The notes below the pieces were generated by a model. The model worked only from the letters and a program-made list of their open reading frames with translations. It was not told the origin of the DNA and searched no databases. From Synechocystis sp. PCC 7509 (lineage in GTDB: Bacteria > Cyanobacteriota > Cyanobacteriia > Cyanobacteriales > Chroococcidiopsidaceae), in NCBI RefSeq assembly GCF_000332075.2, contig NZ_ALVU02000001.1:124001-188000 (forward strand): a stretch of 64,000 bases of DNA, in the 5' to 3' direction. This document shows, piece after piece, positions 43,616 through 52,666 of the stretch (positions are counted from its first letter, which is position 1; each line of letters starts with the position of its first letter). The position numbers were made by a program, and so were the translations under genes.

Positions 43616-43981
43616 ATGATTGCATTTCAACAGCCTTATCTTAGTCCTGACCAATACCTCCAGATGGAGGAAACAGGCTTTGTCAAGCACGAATATATCG
43701 ACGGACAAATCTATGCAATGGCTGGTGCGAGTGACGCTCACGTTACTATTGCCGGAAACTTGTTTGCTTTACTCCGCAGCCATGTTAGAGGCTCTGATTG
43801 TCGCGTTTATATCTCAGACATGAAAGCACCAATTGAAGCGCTCAATCGATTTTATTATCCTGATGTTATGGTTAGTTGCGACGATCGCGATCGCCTTTCT
43901 CTAACTTATAAGCGCTTTCCTAGTTTAATTATTGATTTTGAGGCAAAACTAGAACTCGTTTATGAGGATGTGTTTTTATAG
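43616..43981 (+). CDS. Uma2-family endonuclease-like protein with internal deletion
   Basis: The 121-residue product starts as a normal Uma2 protein (YLSPDQYLQMEE, KHEYIDGQIYAMAGAS, DVMVSCDDRDR, KRFPSLII). It then jumps to EAKLELVYEDVFL, which in family members lies at the very C-terminus. About 60-70 residues, including the catalytic E-x-L and following Lys region, are missing while the frame is kept. Family length is about 190. It is probably an inactive remnant that still has an intact start. The start ATG is 24 bp after rodA. Confidence 0.7.
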   Translation: MIAFQQPYLSPDQYLQMEETGFVKHEYIDGQIYAMAGASDAHVTIAGNLFALLRSHVRGSDCRVYISDMKAPIEALNRFYYPDVMVSCDDRDRLSLTYKRFPSLIIDFEAKLELVYEDVFL

Positions 43982-44042
43982 TTGTTTTTCCAGCCAAGGC
44001 AAAGTAAGGTAATTTAAAAAAAGTAACTTAAAAATTTTAAAA

Positions 44043-44240
44043 ATGATGCTATTTCCTGGCTCAGTAGTGCGCATAACCAATACTAACGATACCTACTACG
44101 GTATGACTGGCTTAGTGCAAAGAGTAACCGACGGCAAAGCGGCGGTACTATTTGAAGGTGGCAATTGGGATAAAATCGTTACCTTCAAGTTGTCCGAACT
44201 AACATCTGTAGAAGTCACCGGACGCAAAAAAGCAAAATAG
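44043..44240 (+). CDS. ndhS: NAD(P)H-quinone oxidoreductase subunit S
   Basis: This 65-residue subunit has an SH3-like fold and helps NDH-1 accept electrons from ferredoxin in cyclic electron flow. [38 protein letters not shown] and LSELTSVE match known NdhS closely. Two ATGs in a row (44043, 44046) are possible starts. The HAS-barrel protein gene follows after 7 bp, so the two are probably co-transcribed. Confidence 0.93.
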   Translation: MMLFPGSVVRITNTNDTYYGMTGLVQRVTDGKAAVLFEGGNWDKIVTFKLSELTSVEVTGRKKAK

Positions 44241-44247
44241 TTAGTTT

Positions 44248-44901
44248 ATGCGCCTTCCTCTACCACAATTTGCTTCGCGCGATCGCCCATCCCATCATAT
44301 TGCGGAAGTAATCGAAACTTCTACCACCGAGTTTTTGGCTCAGTGTCTAGATCCTGACGATTTGAGCTTTCCAGTTATGCCGCCTTTTGGTAGCTGGGTA
44401 AAGTCTTTAGATGAAGAATCGGGTAATCAAGTCTACGCGGTGGTTTATCACGCTACTACTATGCCTATAGACTCGATTCATCGGGCTAGAGCCTTGGGTT
44501 TATCTTTGTCAGACTTGCGCGAACAACAACCGCAAATCTTCGCTATGCTCAAAACCGAGTTTCGCGCCGTGATTGTTGGGTTCAAGCAACAACAAAGTTC
44601 TAGAAGTCTTAACCAGACTTATCAGTATTTGCCCCCACGTCCGCCCCAAATACATCAAGCTGTTAATCAGTGCGAACCGCAAGAAATTGTCGATTTTAGC
44701 GAACAGTTAGATTTTTTGCGGACACTATTGCAGGTAAATGGCGCACCAGTGGAAGCATTGACGGCGGCGGCGATTCGAGAAATTTATCAGTTGCGATCGG
44801 GCGATCGCCCTTGGCTAGTCAAAGCTGGGCGTACTTTGAGCGTGTTACTTAAAGATGACTACGATCGCTTAAAAATTATTTTGAGCCAAATCCACCCCTA
44901 G
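44248..44901 (+). CDS. Conserved cyanobacterial HAS-barrel-like protein
   Basis: This 217-residue soluble protein has an N-terminal region (RPSHHIAEVIETSTTEFLAQ, then PPFGSWVK and YAVVYHATT) that resembles the HAS barrel, a small beta-barrel found at the start of HerA/ATP-synthase-like ATPases. No ATPase follows; the C-terminal half is helical with GRTLSVLLKDDYDRLKIIL. It is widely conserved in cyanobacteria by my recollection but uncharacterised. It sits 7 bp after ndhS. Confidence 0.7.
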   Translation: MRLPLPQFASRDRPSHHIAEVIETSTTEFLAQCLDPDDLSFPVMPPFGSWVKSLDEESGNQVYAVVYHATTMPIDSIHRARALGLSLSDLREQQPQIFAMLKTEFRAVIVGFKQQQSSRSLNQTYQYLPPRPPQIHQAVNQCEPQEIVDFSEQLDFLRTLLQVNGAPVEALTAAAIREIYQLRSGDRPWLVKAGRTLSVLLKDDYDRLKIILSQIHP

Positions 44902-45067
44902 AGGGTTATTTTAGACAGCTTTTCTGTAGTAGGTTAACAATTTTAGTTGTTGACAAAACTATTTAGGTTTTTTAGGAAAACAATTAACCTAAACAATTTT
45001 GCCCTTCATCAGCTAAAGGATTTTAGAGCAATTAGCTCGATCCAACTATTAGAGATGAGAGCTATTT

Positions 45068-47176
45068 ATGCTGAAACCCTTACAAGTTCTGGCTCAAGAA
45101 TCAGCTTCGCAAGTTCTTGGCAATGAGCCGATTGTACCTTTTGCAATTCTGCTAGTCGTTATTTTAGTTGTCCCGATTGCAAGTGAAAAGCTGCGATTAC
45201 CAGGCTTAGTTGGTTTATTAGCTGCGGGTGTAGCGCTTGGCAGCAATGGCTTAAATGTACTGCAAACAGAATCGCCGACTATGGAATTACTGTCAGACAT
45301 TGGACTTGTGTATCTAATGTTTGTGGCGGGGTTGGAAGTTGATATGGAACAGTTTAGACGCACTAAAAATCGTTCTTTAGTATTTGGGACGTTTACTTTT
45401 TTAGTGCCTTTAATCATGGGAACAATTGTTGGGCGCAGTTTTGATTTTGGCTGGAATTCGTCAATTTTAATTGGCTCTTTGTTTGCTTCCCATACTTTAC
45501 TTGCTTACCCGATTGTCAGCCGCTTGGGAGCGATCGCCAATGAATCGGTAATTGTCACTATTGGCGCAACTATTTTTACCGATATTGGCGCGTTATTGGT
45601 ACTTGCTATCTGCGTTGCCATTCATGCGGGAGACTTTACTGTTTGGCGCTTAATAACTCTGGTTGGCTCGCTAATAATTTATTCTGCGGTGGTTTTATTT
45701 GGCTTTGATAAAGCCGGGAAAGAATTTTTCCGACGATCGGGAGACGAAGAAGGCAACCAATTTTTATTTGTATTACTTGCGGTATTTCTTTCGGCGGTAG
45801 GCGCTCAACTAATTGGGATTGAAAAGATTGTGGGCGCTTTTTTGGCGGGATTGGCGGTAAATGATGTCGTTGGTGGCGGGACTGTGAAAGAAAAAGTTGT
45901 ATTTGTGGGAACTGTTTTATTTATTCCCATTTTCTTTGTCGATCTGGGTTTACTCATCGATATTCCCGCCTTTATCAAGAGTATAAGTACGATTTGGCTA
46001 ACTTTGGCGATCGTCATCGGTTTAATTGCTAGTAAATTTATCGCCGCCTTCTTAGCAAAACTTGTTTACCGTTATCAATGGAACGAGATGCTCACTATGT
46101 GGTCTTTATCGATGCCACAGGTAGGAGCAACTTTAGCCGCTACGTTGGTAGGTTACAAAGCTGGATTGTTAACTGAAGGGGTATTAAATAGCGTCATTGT
46201 TTTAATGCTGGTCACGGCAACTTTAGGTCCAGTAATCACTAGCCGGGTAGCGGTAGGTTTAGTACCCGCTACAACATCAATAGAACCAACTTCGCCCGAC
46301 TACGCCCCTAGTGACGAAACCGGAAAATTTATCGTAGTCGTACCTGTATATAATCCCAAAACCGAGCAGTATTTAATTGAAATGGCTGCCGAACTAGCAC
46401 GGCAAACTTCCGGGCGAATTATTCCTTTGGCGATCGCCAAGGCTTCCGTCCATATGAACGCACCACAAGTAGAAGTAGCTCGGCAAAAAAGTTTGGCACT
46501 GCTCAACAACGCGGCTCAATTGAGTCAAGAATTGGGAGTAGAAGCTGAACCATTATTACGCATTGATGATGCGGTAGCTTCAGGAATTACTCGCGCCAGT
46601 CGCGAACAAAATGCCAGCTTAATTGTTATGGGTTGGGGAAAACGCACCGGAATTAGATCCCGGTTGCTCGGTAACTTAATAGATAGTGTTTTATGGGCGG
46701 CTCACTGTCCGGTTGCCGTTACGCGCTTGCTACAATCTCCAGCAACTATCAAACAAATTTTAGTGCCAATAGAAAATTTGACAAGCCAAGCATTACGACC
46801 TGTTAAATTTGCACGGATGCTGGCATCTACAAACAATAGTCAAGTAACATTACTCCATATCTGCGATCGCCGGTCTAGTCCAAGTAAAATTGCTTGGATG
46901 AACTCGCAACTTTTGCTCATGGTATCTAAACTGGGTTTAGAAGGGCAAGTAAACATCAACATTATTCCTCACGATAATATTGCAAGTGCGATCGCCTTAG
47001 CCGCCAAAGAATACGACTTAGTAGTATTGCGTTCTTTACAAAAACGCACCAATACCGGAATTTTAGCTTTGAGCGATGTCAATACCCAGCTAATTACAGC
47101 GATTACTGGTTCTATTGTCATGCTGGGAGAACCCCAAAGAGTAGCCAATAGCGATCTATTTAATACAGTGAGCTAA
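45068..47176 (+). CDS. CPA2-type cation:proton antiporter with C-terminal Usp domains
   Basis: This 702-residue membrane protein has about 12 helices in the first 405 residues. They include ASHTLLAYPIVSRLG, the unwound-helix core IVGAFLAGLAVN and LWSLSMPQVGATLAATLVGY, as in Na+/H+ or K+/H+ exchangers of the KefB/NapA superfamily. The cytosolic tail (about 420-690) holds two universal-stress-type domains (FIVVVPVYNPKTEQYLIEMA, LIVMGWGKRT, TIKQILVPIENL), probably nucleotide sensors. A copy of its last codons reappears at 48635-48742. Confidence 0.9.
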   Translation: MLKPLQVLAQESASQVLGNEPIVPFAILLVVILVVPIASEKLRLPGLVGLLAAGVALGSNGLNVLQTESPTMELLSDIGLVYLMFVAGLEVDMEQFRRTKNRSLVFGTFTFLVPLIMGTIVGRSFDFGWNSSILIGSLFASHTLLAYPIVSRLGAIANESVIVTIGATIFTDIGALLVLAICVAIHAGDFTVWRLITLVGSLIIYSAVVLFGFDKAGKEFFRRSGDEEGNQFLFVLLAVFLSAVGAQLIGIEKIVGAFLAGLAVNDVVGGGTVKEKVVFVGTVLFIPIFFVDLGLLIDIPAFIKSISTIWLTLAIVIGLIASKFIAAFLAKLVYRYQWNEMLTMWSLSMPQVGATLAATLVGYKAGLLTEGVLNSVIVLMLVTATLGPVITSRVAVGLVPATTSIEPTSPDYAPSDETGKFIVVVPVYNPKTEQYLIEMAAELARQTSGRIIPLAIAKASVHMNAPQVEVARQKSLALLNNAAQLSQELGVEAEPLLRIDDAVASGITRASREQNASLIVMGWGKRTGIRSRLLGNLIDSVLWAAHCPVAVTRLLQSPATIKQILVPIENLTSQALRPVKFARMLASTNNSQVTLLHICDRRSSPSKIAWMNSQLLLMVSKLGLEGQVNINIIPHDNIASAIALAAKEYDLVVLRSLQKRTNTGILALSDVNTQLITAITGSIVMLGEPQRVANSDLFNTVS

Positions 47177-47223
47177 ACTCAGTAATAGAAGCCGCTTGAT
47201 GTTATGAATGTCCAACTTCTCTC

Positions 47224-47424
47224 TTAAATGGGACTGGTGACAGAAGCTCTGAGGCTACCCAGATGTAATATAGTTAGCGTCAGTACCCGAAAATAGACTA
47301 CGCACAGAAATGTGTCACGCTGCACTTGACTGTAGCCCATGTAAAGATTCTGAGCAAAATTGCCGAGTTTAATCGAGATGTTAGTTCCTAACATCTTTAA
47401 AAGTCGATAGGAAACCGCTATCAT
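47224..47424 (-). CDS. Possible small protein with strong ribosome site
   Basis: A 66-codon frame starts at ATG 47424, with GGAGGTG (complement of 47428-47434) 3-5 nt upstream. The product (MIAVSYRLLKMLGTNISIKL, then GNFAQNLYMGYSQVQRD) has a hydrophobic centre (TFLCVVYFRVLTLTILHLG) that could span a membrane. No family was recognised. The main support is the Shine-Dalgarno sequence, and the location is a scarred region, so it may be a relic. Confidence 0.35.
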   Translation of the reverse strand: MIAVSYRLLKMLGTNISIKLGNFAQNLYMGYSQVQRDTFLCVVYFRVLTLTILHLGSLRASVTSPI

Positions 47425-47582
47425 GCTCACCTCCAAGATAAAATTGGTAAGTTTGCGTGAGTGAGTTAGGATTGCTTTTTTGAGTATTAGAAACTCTAAT
47501 CAATAGCTTTGCGGGAGTGGAGTAGTTTATTGGAACAATCCTGGCAGATGCGCCGCTAAGACTGTCTTTGCCACTTTTACAT

Positions 47583-48020
47583 CTAAAAAACTGCTAGTTC
47601 AGCGTAAGGCTCAAGGAAGGGTACACTAGCACTAGCGCCATCGTGAGAACATACAAGAGTAAGGGTGTAGGGGGCATTGAAATTAGTAAACCAAACACCG
47701 CTAATTGTAGCTACGTTAGCAGCACTGGGACCCCCGCCAACGACGGTTGAGTGCTGTTCAAGAAAATTACCGTTTGCTCGAAGACCGCACCGGACAAATT
47801 CGCCGGCTGCAAAATTTGTTGTAGTTACTGAGTAATTAATTACCCGAGGACCCGCAGGAACGATAACTGCATGTATTACGCGTGGCACACCGTTGCCAAC
47901 GGGCAAGTTAAGGGGTACTGTAGTTCTCCTGAAGATTGCCGGGATTGCTTGTGCTGGTGTTGTGACGATCGCAGATCCGACAATAGCTAACAACGAACTA
48001 TACAATATAAATCGCTTCAT
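47583..48020 (-). CDS. Exported protein of unknown function
   Basis: This 145-residue protein has a clear signal peptide from ATG 48020: MKRFILYSS, a hydrophobic core, cleavage after TPAQA (about residue 25). AGGAG lies about 12 nt upstream. A longer open frame to 48158 would hide the signal and is rejected. The mature part is Gly/Val/Ala-rich and probably all-beta, with two cysteines (VRCGLRANG, TLVCSHDG) able to form a disulfide. No domain was recognised. Confidence 0.65.
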   Translation of the reverse strand: MKRFILYSSLLAIVGSAIVTTPAQAIPAIFRRTTVPLNLPVGNGVPRVIHAVIVPAGPRVINYSVTTTNFAAGEFVRCGLRANGNFLEQHSTVVGGGPSAANVATISGVWFTNFNAPYTLTLVCSHDGASASVPFLEPYAELAVF

Positions 48021-48300
48021 AATTATGTATTCTCCTGTGATCTCGCTGAAAATATCGAGGGTTATTTGGACAAGGAAATAATCTTGGCAGATGTGCGGGA
48101 AAAGCTTAGGGTAAGCGAGGCTTTTACCATCTGTTTGATTTAGTCCTTGCCAATACAATAAATCAGATACTTGGTTTTAGATGTGCTAAAAAGTGCTAAA
48201 AATATTACACATCTTCAAATAAAATTTGTTTACAACTTCAGTAAATGAATCGTCAAGCGCTGAAGTAGTCTAAGTAAACTCAAACAATGGTTTAAAGTTA

Positions 48301-48564
48301 ATGACTATTGAAGAAACACTGGTAGTTTTATATACACACCTTAAGCAAAAGCGTTTAAGTGACCTTCAAGAGCTTGTGTTTTATTCTGCTTGGCAAGGAC
48401 AAACCTACGAAGAAATTGCTTCAAATACTGGTTATGACGCTGACTACATTAGGCATATTGGCTCTTATGTATGGCAGTTATTGTCAGAGGCATTCCAGGA
48501 GAGGGTTACAAAAAAGAACTTCCGGTCTGTGCTGAGACAGCCAAGAAGTAGGGAAAACAAGTAA
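48301..48564 (+). CDS. Stand-alone vMAP-type N-terminal HTH domain
   Basis: This 87-residue protein is the helix-turn-helix domain (MTIEETLVVLYTHLKQKRLS, LQELVFYSAWQGQTYEEIAS, YDADYIRHIGSYVWQLLSEA) that in cyanobacteria normally heads large signalling or defence-like proteins carrying NB-ARC, WD40 or AAA parts. Here it stops right after the domain (VTKKNFRSVLRQPRSRENK). It may be a remnant or a small dominant form. The adjacent sequence is a duplicated antiporter tail. Confidence 0.72.
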   Translation: MTIEETLVVLYTHLKQKRLSDLQELVFYSAWQGQTYEEIASNTGYDADYIRHIGSYVWQLLSEAFQERVTKKNFRSVLRQPRSRENK

Positions 48565-48634
48565 ATAGAGAAATCCAACAGTCTTCGCAACACTACACTC
48601 CCGACAGTCCATTCCAGACGCGCCTGAGCGGCTT

Positions 48635-48742
48635 GATTGCGTTACAGCGATTACAGGTTCTATTGTCATGCTTGGAAAATCCCAACCTGTAACCAATGCC
48701 GTTGTTTCAGTGTCAAGTCAGTTTGGTAAACCTATTATCTAA
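48635..48742 (+). pseudogene. 3'-end fragment of an antiporter gene (paralogous copy)
   Basis: In one frame this encodes VTAITGSIVMLGKSQPVTNA, a short tail and a TAA. The antiporter at 45068-47176 ends with the very similar TAITGSIVMLGEPQRVANS. DNA identity is high over about 60 bp, then the tails diverge. It has no start and no upstream domain, so it is the remnant of a second antiporter gene. Confidence 0.65.
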
Positions 48743-49038
48743 AACTTTCTTTACCACAAATTTAAAAAAAATCCGTGCATTTATTCAAAATGTCTGGTAA
48801 TTTGCTAGTTAACTTAGACAAAGTTTAATTAAGCAGGAATTTATTATTACTTAATTAATAATGAACAATCTTGTTGTTAACTTTGCTAAAAACGATTGTA
48901 CCTATGTTAGACAAGAGTTGCGCTATAGCCATGACAACGCAATAGTTTAAACAACCAAAGTGCGAAATATTCCCACATCATCGTGTTGGAATAGGCGATC
49001 GCGTCAATCCCATCAACAGCAAATTGAAAGAGCGAACT

Positions 49039-49992
49039 ATGAGAATTTTGGTTACGGGCGGTGCAGGATTTATTGGTTCCCATCTGATCGATCGATTAAT
49101 GAACCAGGGACACGAAGTTTTATGTTTAGATAACTTCTACACTGGTCACAAGCGTAATATTGTCCAGTGGCTAGACCATCCTTACTTTGAACTAATCCGT
49201 CATGATATTACTGAACCCATCCGTTTAGAAGCAGACCAAATTTATCATCTAGCCTGTCCAGCTTCACCAGTCCACTACCAATTCAACCCTGTCAAGACAG
49301 TAAAAACAAACGTCGTGGGAACTTTGAATATGTTGGGACTTGCAAAAAGAGTAAAAGCTAGATTTTTACTAGCATCAACTTCCGAAGTTTACGGCGACCC
49401 AGAAGTTCATCCCCAAACCGAGGACTATCACGGCAATGTTAACCCGATTGGCATTCGTAGTTGTTATGACGAAGGCAAGCGAGTTGCCGAAACTTTAGCT
49501 TTTGACTACCACCGTCAAAATGATGTGGATATCAGAGTTGCTCGGATTTTTAACACTTACGGGCCGCGGATGCTAGAAAATGATGGGCGCGTAGTCAGCA
49601 ACTTGGTGGGGCAAGCATTGAAGGGTATTCCCTTAACAGTGTATGGCGAAGGCTTACAAACTCGCAGTTTTTGTTATGTCAGCGATTTAGTTGAAGGGTT
49701 AATGAAGTTGATGAATGGCGATTATATTGGCCCCGTCAATTTGGGAAATCAGGACGAATACACAATTTTAGAACTAGCAACGGAAGTTCAAAAACTAATC
49801 AATCCAAACGCCGAACTTCAATTTGAGCCTTTGCCTCAAGATGATCCTCGTCGCCGTCGTCCAGATATTACAAGGGCAAGAAAGTTACTGAACTGGGAAC
49901 CAACAATTCCTCTGGTTGAAGGGTTAAAGCTGACGATCGCAGATTTTCAAAGTCGGATTGGCGCGAATATTGCCCATTCATCAGTATCTTAA
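49039..49992 (+). CDS. uxs: UDP-glucuronate decarboxylase (UDP-xylose synthase)
   Basis: This 317-residue short-chain dehydrogenase/epimerase converts UDP-glucuronate to UDP-xylose with bound NAD. The Rossmann motif [35 protein letters not shown] and catalytic YDEGK are all present, and [10 protein letters not shown] and [10 protein letters not shown] are typical of Uxs. I place the start at ATG 49039 (MRILVTGG) rather than the upstream TTG. Ugd follows and supplies its substrate, so the pair forms a sugar-nucleotide module for surface polysaccharide. Confidence 0.93.
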   Translation: MRILVTGGAGFIGSHLIDRLMNQGHEVLCLDNFYTGHKRNIVQWLDHPYFELIRHDITEPIRLEADQIYHLACPASPVHYQFNPVKTVKTNVVGTLNMLGLAKRVKARFLLASTSEVYGDPEVHPQTEDYHGNVNPIGIRSCYDEGKRVAETLAFDYHRQNDVDIRVARIFNTYGPRMLENDGRVVSNLVGQALKGIPLTVYGEGLQTRSFCYVSDLVEGLMKLMNGDYIGPVNLGNQDEYTILELATEVQKLINPNAELQFEPLPQDDPRRRRPDITRARKLLNWEPTIPLVEGLKLTIADFQSRIGANIAHSSVS

Positions 49993-50104
49993 TTTGCAGC
50001 AGTGTAGGTAAAAAAGCTTAATAGTTAAGCTTCAAATCTAATCACAACAGTACCTGACGCATTTATAAATGCGTTCTGACAATTTACTAAAGGATCTAAA
50101 ACTC

Positions 50105-51499
50105 ATGCGTGTTTGTGTAATTGGTACGGGATATGTTGGCTTAGTTACTGGTGTTTGTTTGGCTCATATCGGTCATCATGTGATTTGTGTTGATAACAAC
50201 GAAGAAAAAGTTAAGTTGATGAAATCTGGACAGTCGCCAATTTTTGAGCCGGGATTGTCAGAGATTATGCAATCTTCTAGCCAATCGGGACAGTTAGAAT
50301 TTACAACAGACTTGGGTGCAGGAGTCGCCCACGGAGAGATTTTATTTATTGCTGTAGGCACTCCCCCTTTACCAACTGGAGAAAGCGATACGCGTTATGT
50401 AGAAGCTGTAGCGCGTGGAATTGGCGAACATCTAGATGGCGGCGGCTATAAAGTTATTGTCAACAAATCTACAGTGCCAATTGGTTCGGGCGACTGGGTA
50501 AAAATGATTGTTCAAAGTGGGATTGTCAATCGGCAACAAGCCTTAGTTGGCGCAGGAGGCGGCATTAGTAGCGAAAAGGCGAGCGATCGCGTTGCCGGAT
50601 TTGATGTAGTTAGCAATCCCGAATTTTTACGCGAAGGTTCGGCGGTGTACGATACTTTCAACCCCGATCGCATTGTTTTAGGTGGCAATAATCCCAAAGC
50701 GATCGCGATGATGAAAGAACTATACATCCCAATTATTGAGCGCTCTTTTGCTGCCGATCCAACTCTCCCAGCCGTTCCGGTACTGGTTACAGATTTAAGC
50801 TCCGCAGAAATGATTAAGTATGCTGCTAATGCTTTTTTGGCAACCAAAATCAGCTTTATTAATGAAGTTGCCAATATTTGCGATCGCGTGGGTGCGGATG
50901 TCACCGAGGTTGCTAAAGGTATTGGTTTAGATTCCCGGATTGGCAACAAGTTTTTGCAAGCGGGGATCGGCTGGGGTGGTTCTTGTTTTCCTAAAGATGT
51001 ATCGGCTTTAGTTCATACGGCGGACGATTACGGCTATGAAGCCCAATTGCTCAAAGCTGCTATTAGTGTCAATCAACGCCAACGCCTGATTTTAGTGGAA
51101 AAACTACAACAAGTCCTAAAAATTTTAAAGGGTAAAACTGTAGGGCTACTAGGGCTGACTTTTAAGCCCGATACCGACGATATGCGCGACGCGCCAGCAC
51201 TTAACTTGATCGAGCATCTCAACCGCCTCGGAACTACTGTTAAAGCCTACGATCCGATTGTTTCTCAAAGTGGCTTGCGCGATGGCATTGCCGGGGTGCT
51301 AGTAGAGACGGATGCCGAGCGTTTAGCCGATGGTTGCGACGCTTTGGTACTGGTAACTGATTGGGCGCAGTTCCGCACCCTAGACTACGCGAAAATGGCA
51401 AGCTTGATGAATAATCCGGTGTTGATTGATGGGCGTAATTTTCTAGATAGAGAAGCATTAATTAAGGCTGGATTTAGGTACGTTGGCGTAGGACGCTAA
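50105..51499 (+). CDS. ugd: UDP-glucose 6-dehydrogenase
   Basis: This 464-residue enzyme oxidises UDP-glucose to UDP-glucuronate with 2 NAD+. N-terminal VIGTGYVGLVTGVCLA is the NAD fold. STVPIGSGDWVK, NPEFLREGSAVYD, the catalytic Cys in GWGGSCFPKD and GLTFKPDTDDMRDAPA in the C-terminal domain follow. I prefer ATG 50105 (MRVCVIG) over ATG 50069, because homologues begin there. It is 112 bp after uxs and ends in a strong terminator. Confidence 0.95.
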   Translation: MRVCVIGTGYVGLVTGVCLAHIGHHVICVDNNEEKVKLMKSGQSPIFEPGLSEIMQSSSQSGQLEFTTDLGAGVAHGEILFIAVGTPPLPTGESDTRYVEAVARGIGEHLDGGGYKVIVNKSTVPIGSGDWVKMIVQSGIVNRQQALVGAGGGISSEKASDRVAGFDVVSNPEFLREGSAVYDTFNPDRIVLGGNNPKAIAMMKELYIPIIERSFAADPTLPAVPVLVTDLSSAEMIKYAANAFLATKISFINEVANICDRVGADVTEVAKGIGLDSRIGNKFLQAGIGWGGSCFPKDVSALVHTADDYGYEAQLLKAAISVNQRQRLILVEKLQQVLKILKGKTVGLLGLTFKPDTDDMRDAPALNLIEHLNRLGTTVKAYDPIVSQSGLRDGIAGVLVETDAERLADGCDALVLVTDWAQFRTLDYAKMASLMNNPVLIDGRNFLDREALIKAGFRYVGVGR

Positions 51500-51542
51500 A
51501 AACAAAGACAGGGAGAAATAAATCTCCCTGTCTTTGTTTTTT
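51498..51542. terminator. Strong bidirectional terminator after ugd
   Basis: A 19-bp perfect stem (51498-51516 with 51523-51541; core ACAAAGACAGGGAGA) with a 6-nt loop. A-runs and T-runs on both sides allow termination of ugd and of the convergent DUF2993 gene. Confidence 0.92.
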
Positions 51543-51563
51543 CCCCCAAAAAGCCTATAGATT

Positions 51564-52358
51564 TTAAGGACTATTAGGTATGCGCTCTATTTGGGCGTAG
51601 CCGCTAAAAATTAGCTGTTTTCCGCTTGTTTCTAGTCGATTAATCCGTAGCGTTACACCATCGAGATCGAAGCGGTCAAGATCGACCATATTATCTAAAA
51701 TTTCTGCAAACGCGATCGCCAATGCCTTAGATATCTCTTTTTGCGCCTCTGAAGCAAGATCGGTTGTAAACTGCGGGTTATTAAATGCTACTCGCCGCCG
51801 TCGCTCTACAGCTAGAGTTGCAGTCATGCTAATTGGTACTAATTCTTCGCCCTTTAAATCTGCTTTTGCTAAGATTTTTACTTGGTTATTAGGCAAAAGT
51901 TCAACTTGTACCTCGCTAAAAGAAACAGGTTCGCCCCCTGATAGTTCCGTCAAACTGGGTACATCTAGATTGAGTAGGCGTTTTTTTACCAACTCTGCAT
52001 TAAAAGCATGGTTGATACCCGCTTCAGACAATTTTACTTCCGCCACTGCTTGAGTTGGCTGCTTTAACTTCAGTTTTCCGCCTAGTACCGAGCCAAAGTC
52101 TAGGGCTACAGCATCGGTTTCAAAGGACATTTCCTCGACTAAAAAATCTTTGCGAATTGCCAAGCCCCGACCGTTCATTTTAAAGTTGTCTATACTGCCC
52201 TGTAACAACTTGCTGGATGGGTAGCAACGCACAGAAACTTCTATTGACTCACTTTGAGTCAACAAATGACGAATTGTTTTGCTGGCGACGCTGTTGAGCA
52301 TTCGCTCTCCCCAATCAGTGCCAGTAGGAGTAGTTGAGCCAGTTAGTCCAGCGAACAT
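51564..52358 (-). CDS. DUF2993 (LmeA-like) lipid-binding family protein
   Basis: This 264-residue protein of the DUF2993 family is related to mycobacterial LmeA. MLNSVASKTIRHLLTQSESI, VRCYPSSKLLQGSIDNFKMNG and the ..FDLDGVTLRINRLE end are typical. Family members are thought to bind phospholipids at envelopes through a tubular lipid-binding fold. Here there is no obvious signal peptide. It is divergent from the 52667 binding protein, with about 308 bp between. Confidence 0.8.
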   Translation of the reverse strand: MFAGLTGSTTPTGTDWGERMLNSVASKTIRHLLTQSESIEVSVRCYPSSKLLQGSIDNFKMNGRGLAIRKDFLVEEMSFETDAVALDFGSVLGGKLKLKQPTQAVAEVKLSEAGINHAFNAELVKKRLLNLDVPSLTELSGGEPVSFSEVQVELLPNNQVKILAKADLKGEELVPISMTATLAVERRRRVAFNNPQFTTDLASEAQKEISKALAIAFAEILDNMVDLDRFDLDGVTLRINRLETSGKQLIFSGYAQIERIPNSP

Positions 52359-52666
52359 CTTGCCTTCACTTTATAGAAGTTCTCTATACTTTTGTAACAA
52401 ACTGTGAACCATTCGGCAACCAATCGCCGATAAATGGTGCTGACAAGAGCTATAAGTTTAGCTTGTTTGAGGGTTGAAAATACTGCCGCTAATGGGTTTC
52501 AGGAGTTATTTATAAACTTGTAGCAACTTGGTAGAGCGTTGAAATTTAAAAGTTGGTTGCTCTGGCACAGTTTATTGGAGAACAAAAAACCAATAATGTA
52601 TCTTTACTAACAATATATTACTTGGCAATTAGTTTAATTAAATTAATATCTTTGACGTAGGCAAGT
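52359..52666. other. Intergenic region (308 bp), divergent promoters
   Basis: It holds the start regions of the leftward DUF2993 gene and the rightward binding-protein gene. AT-rich, with no hairpin, repeat or operator copy that I can support. Confidence 0.5.
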
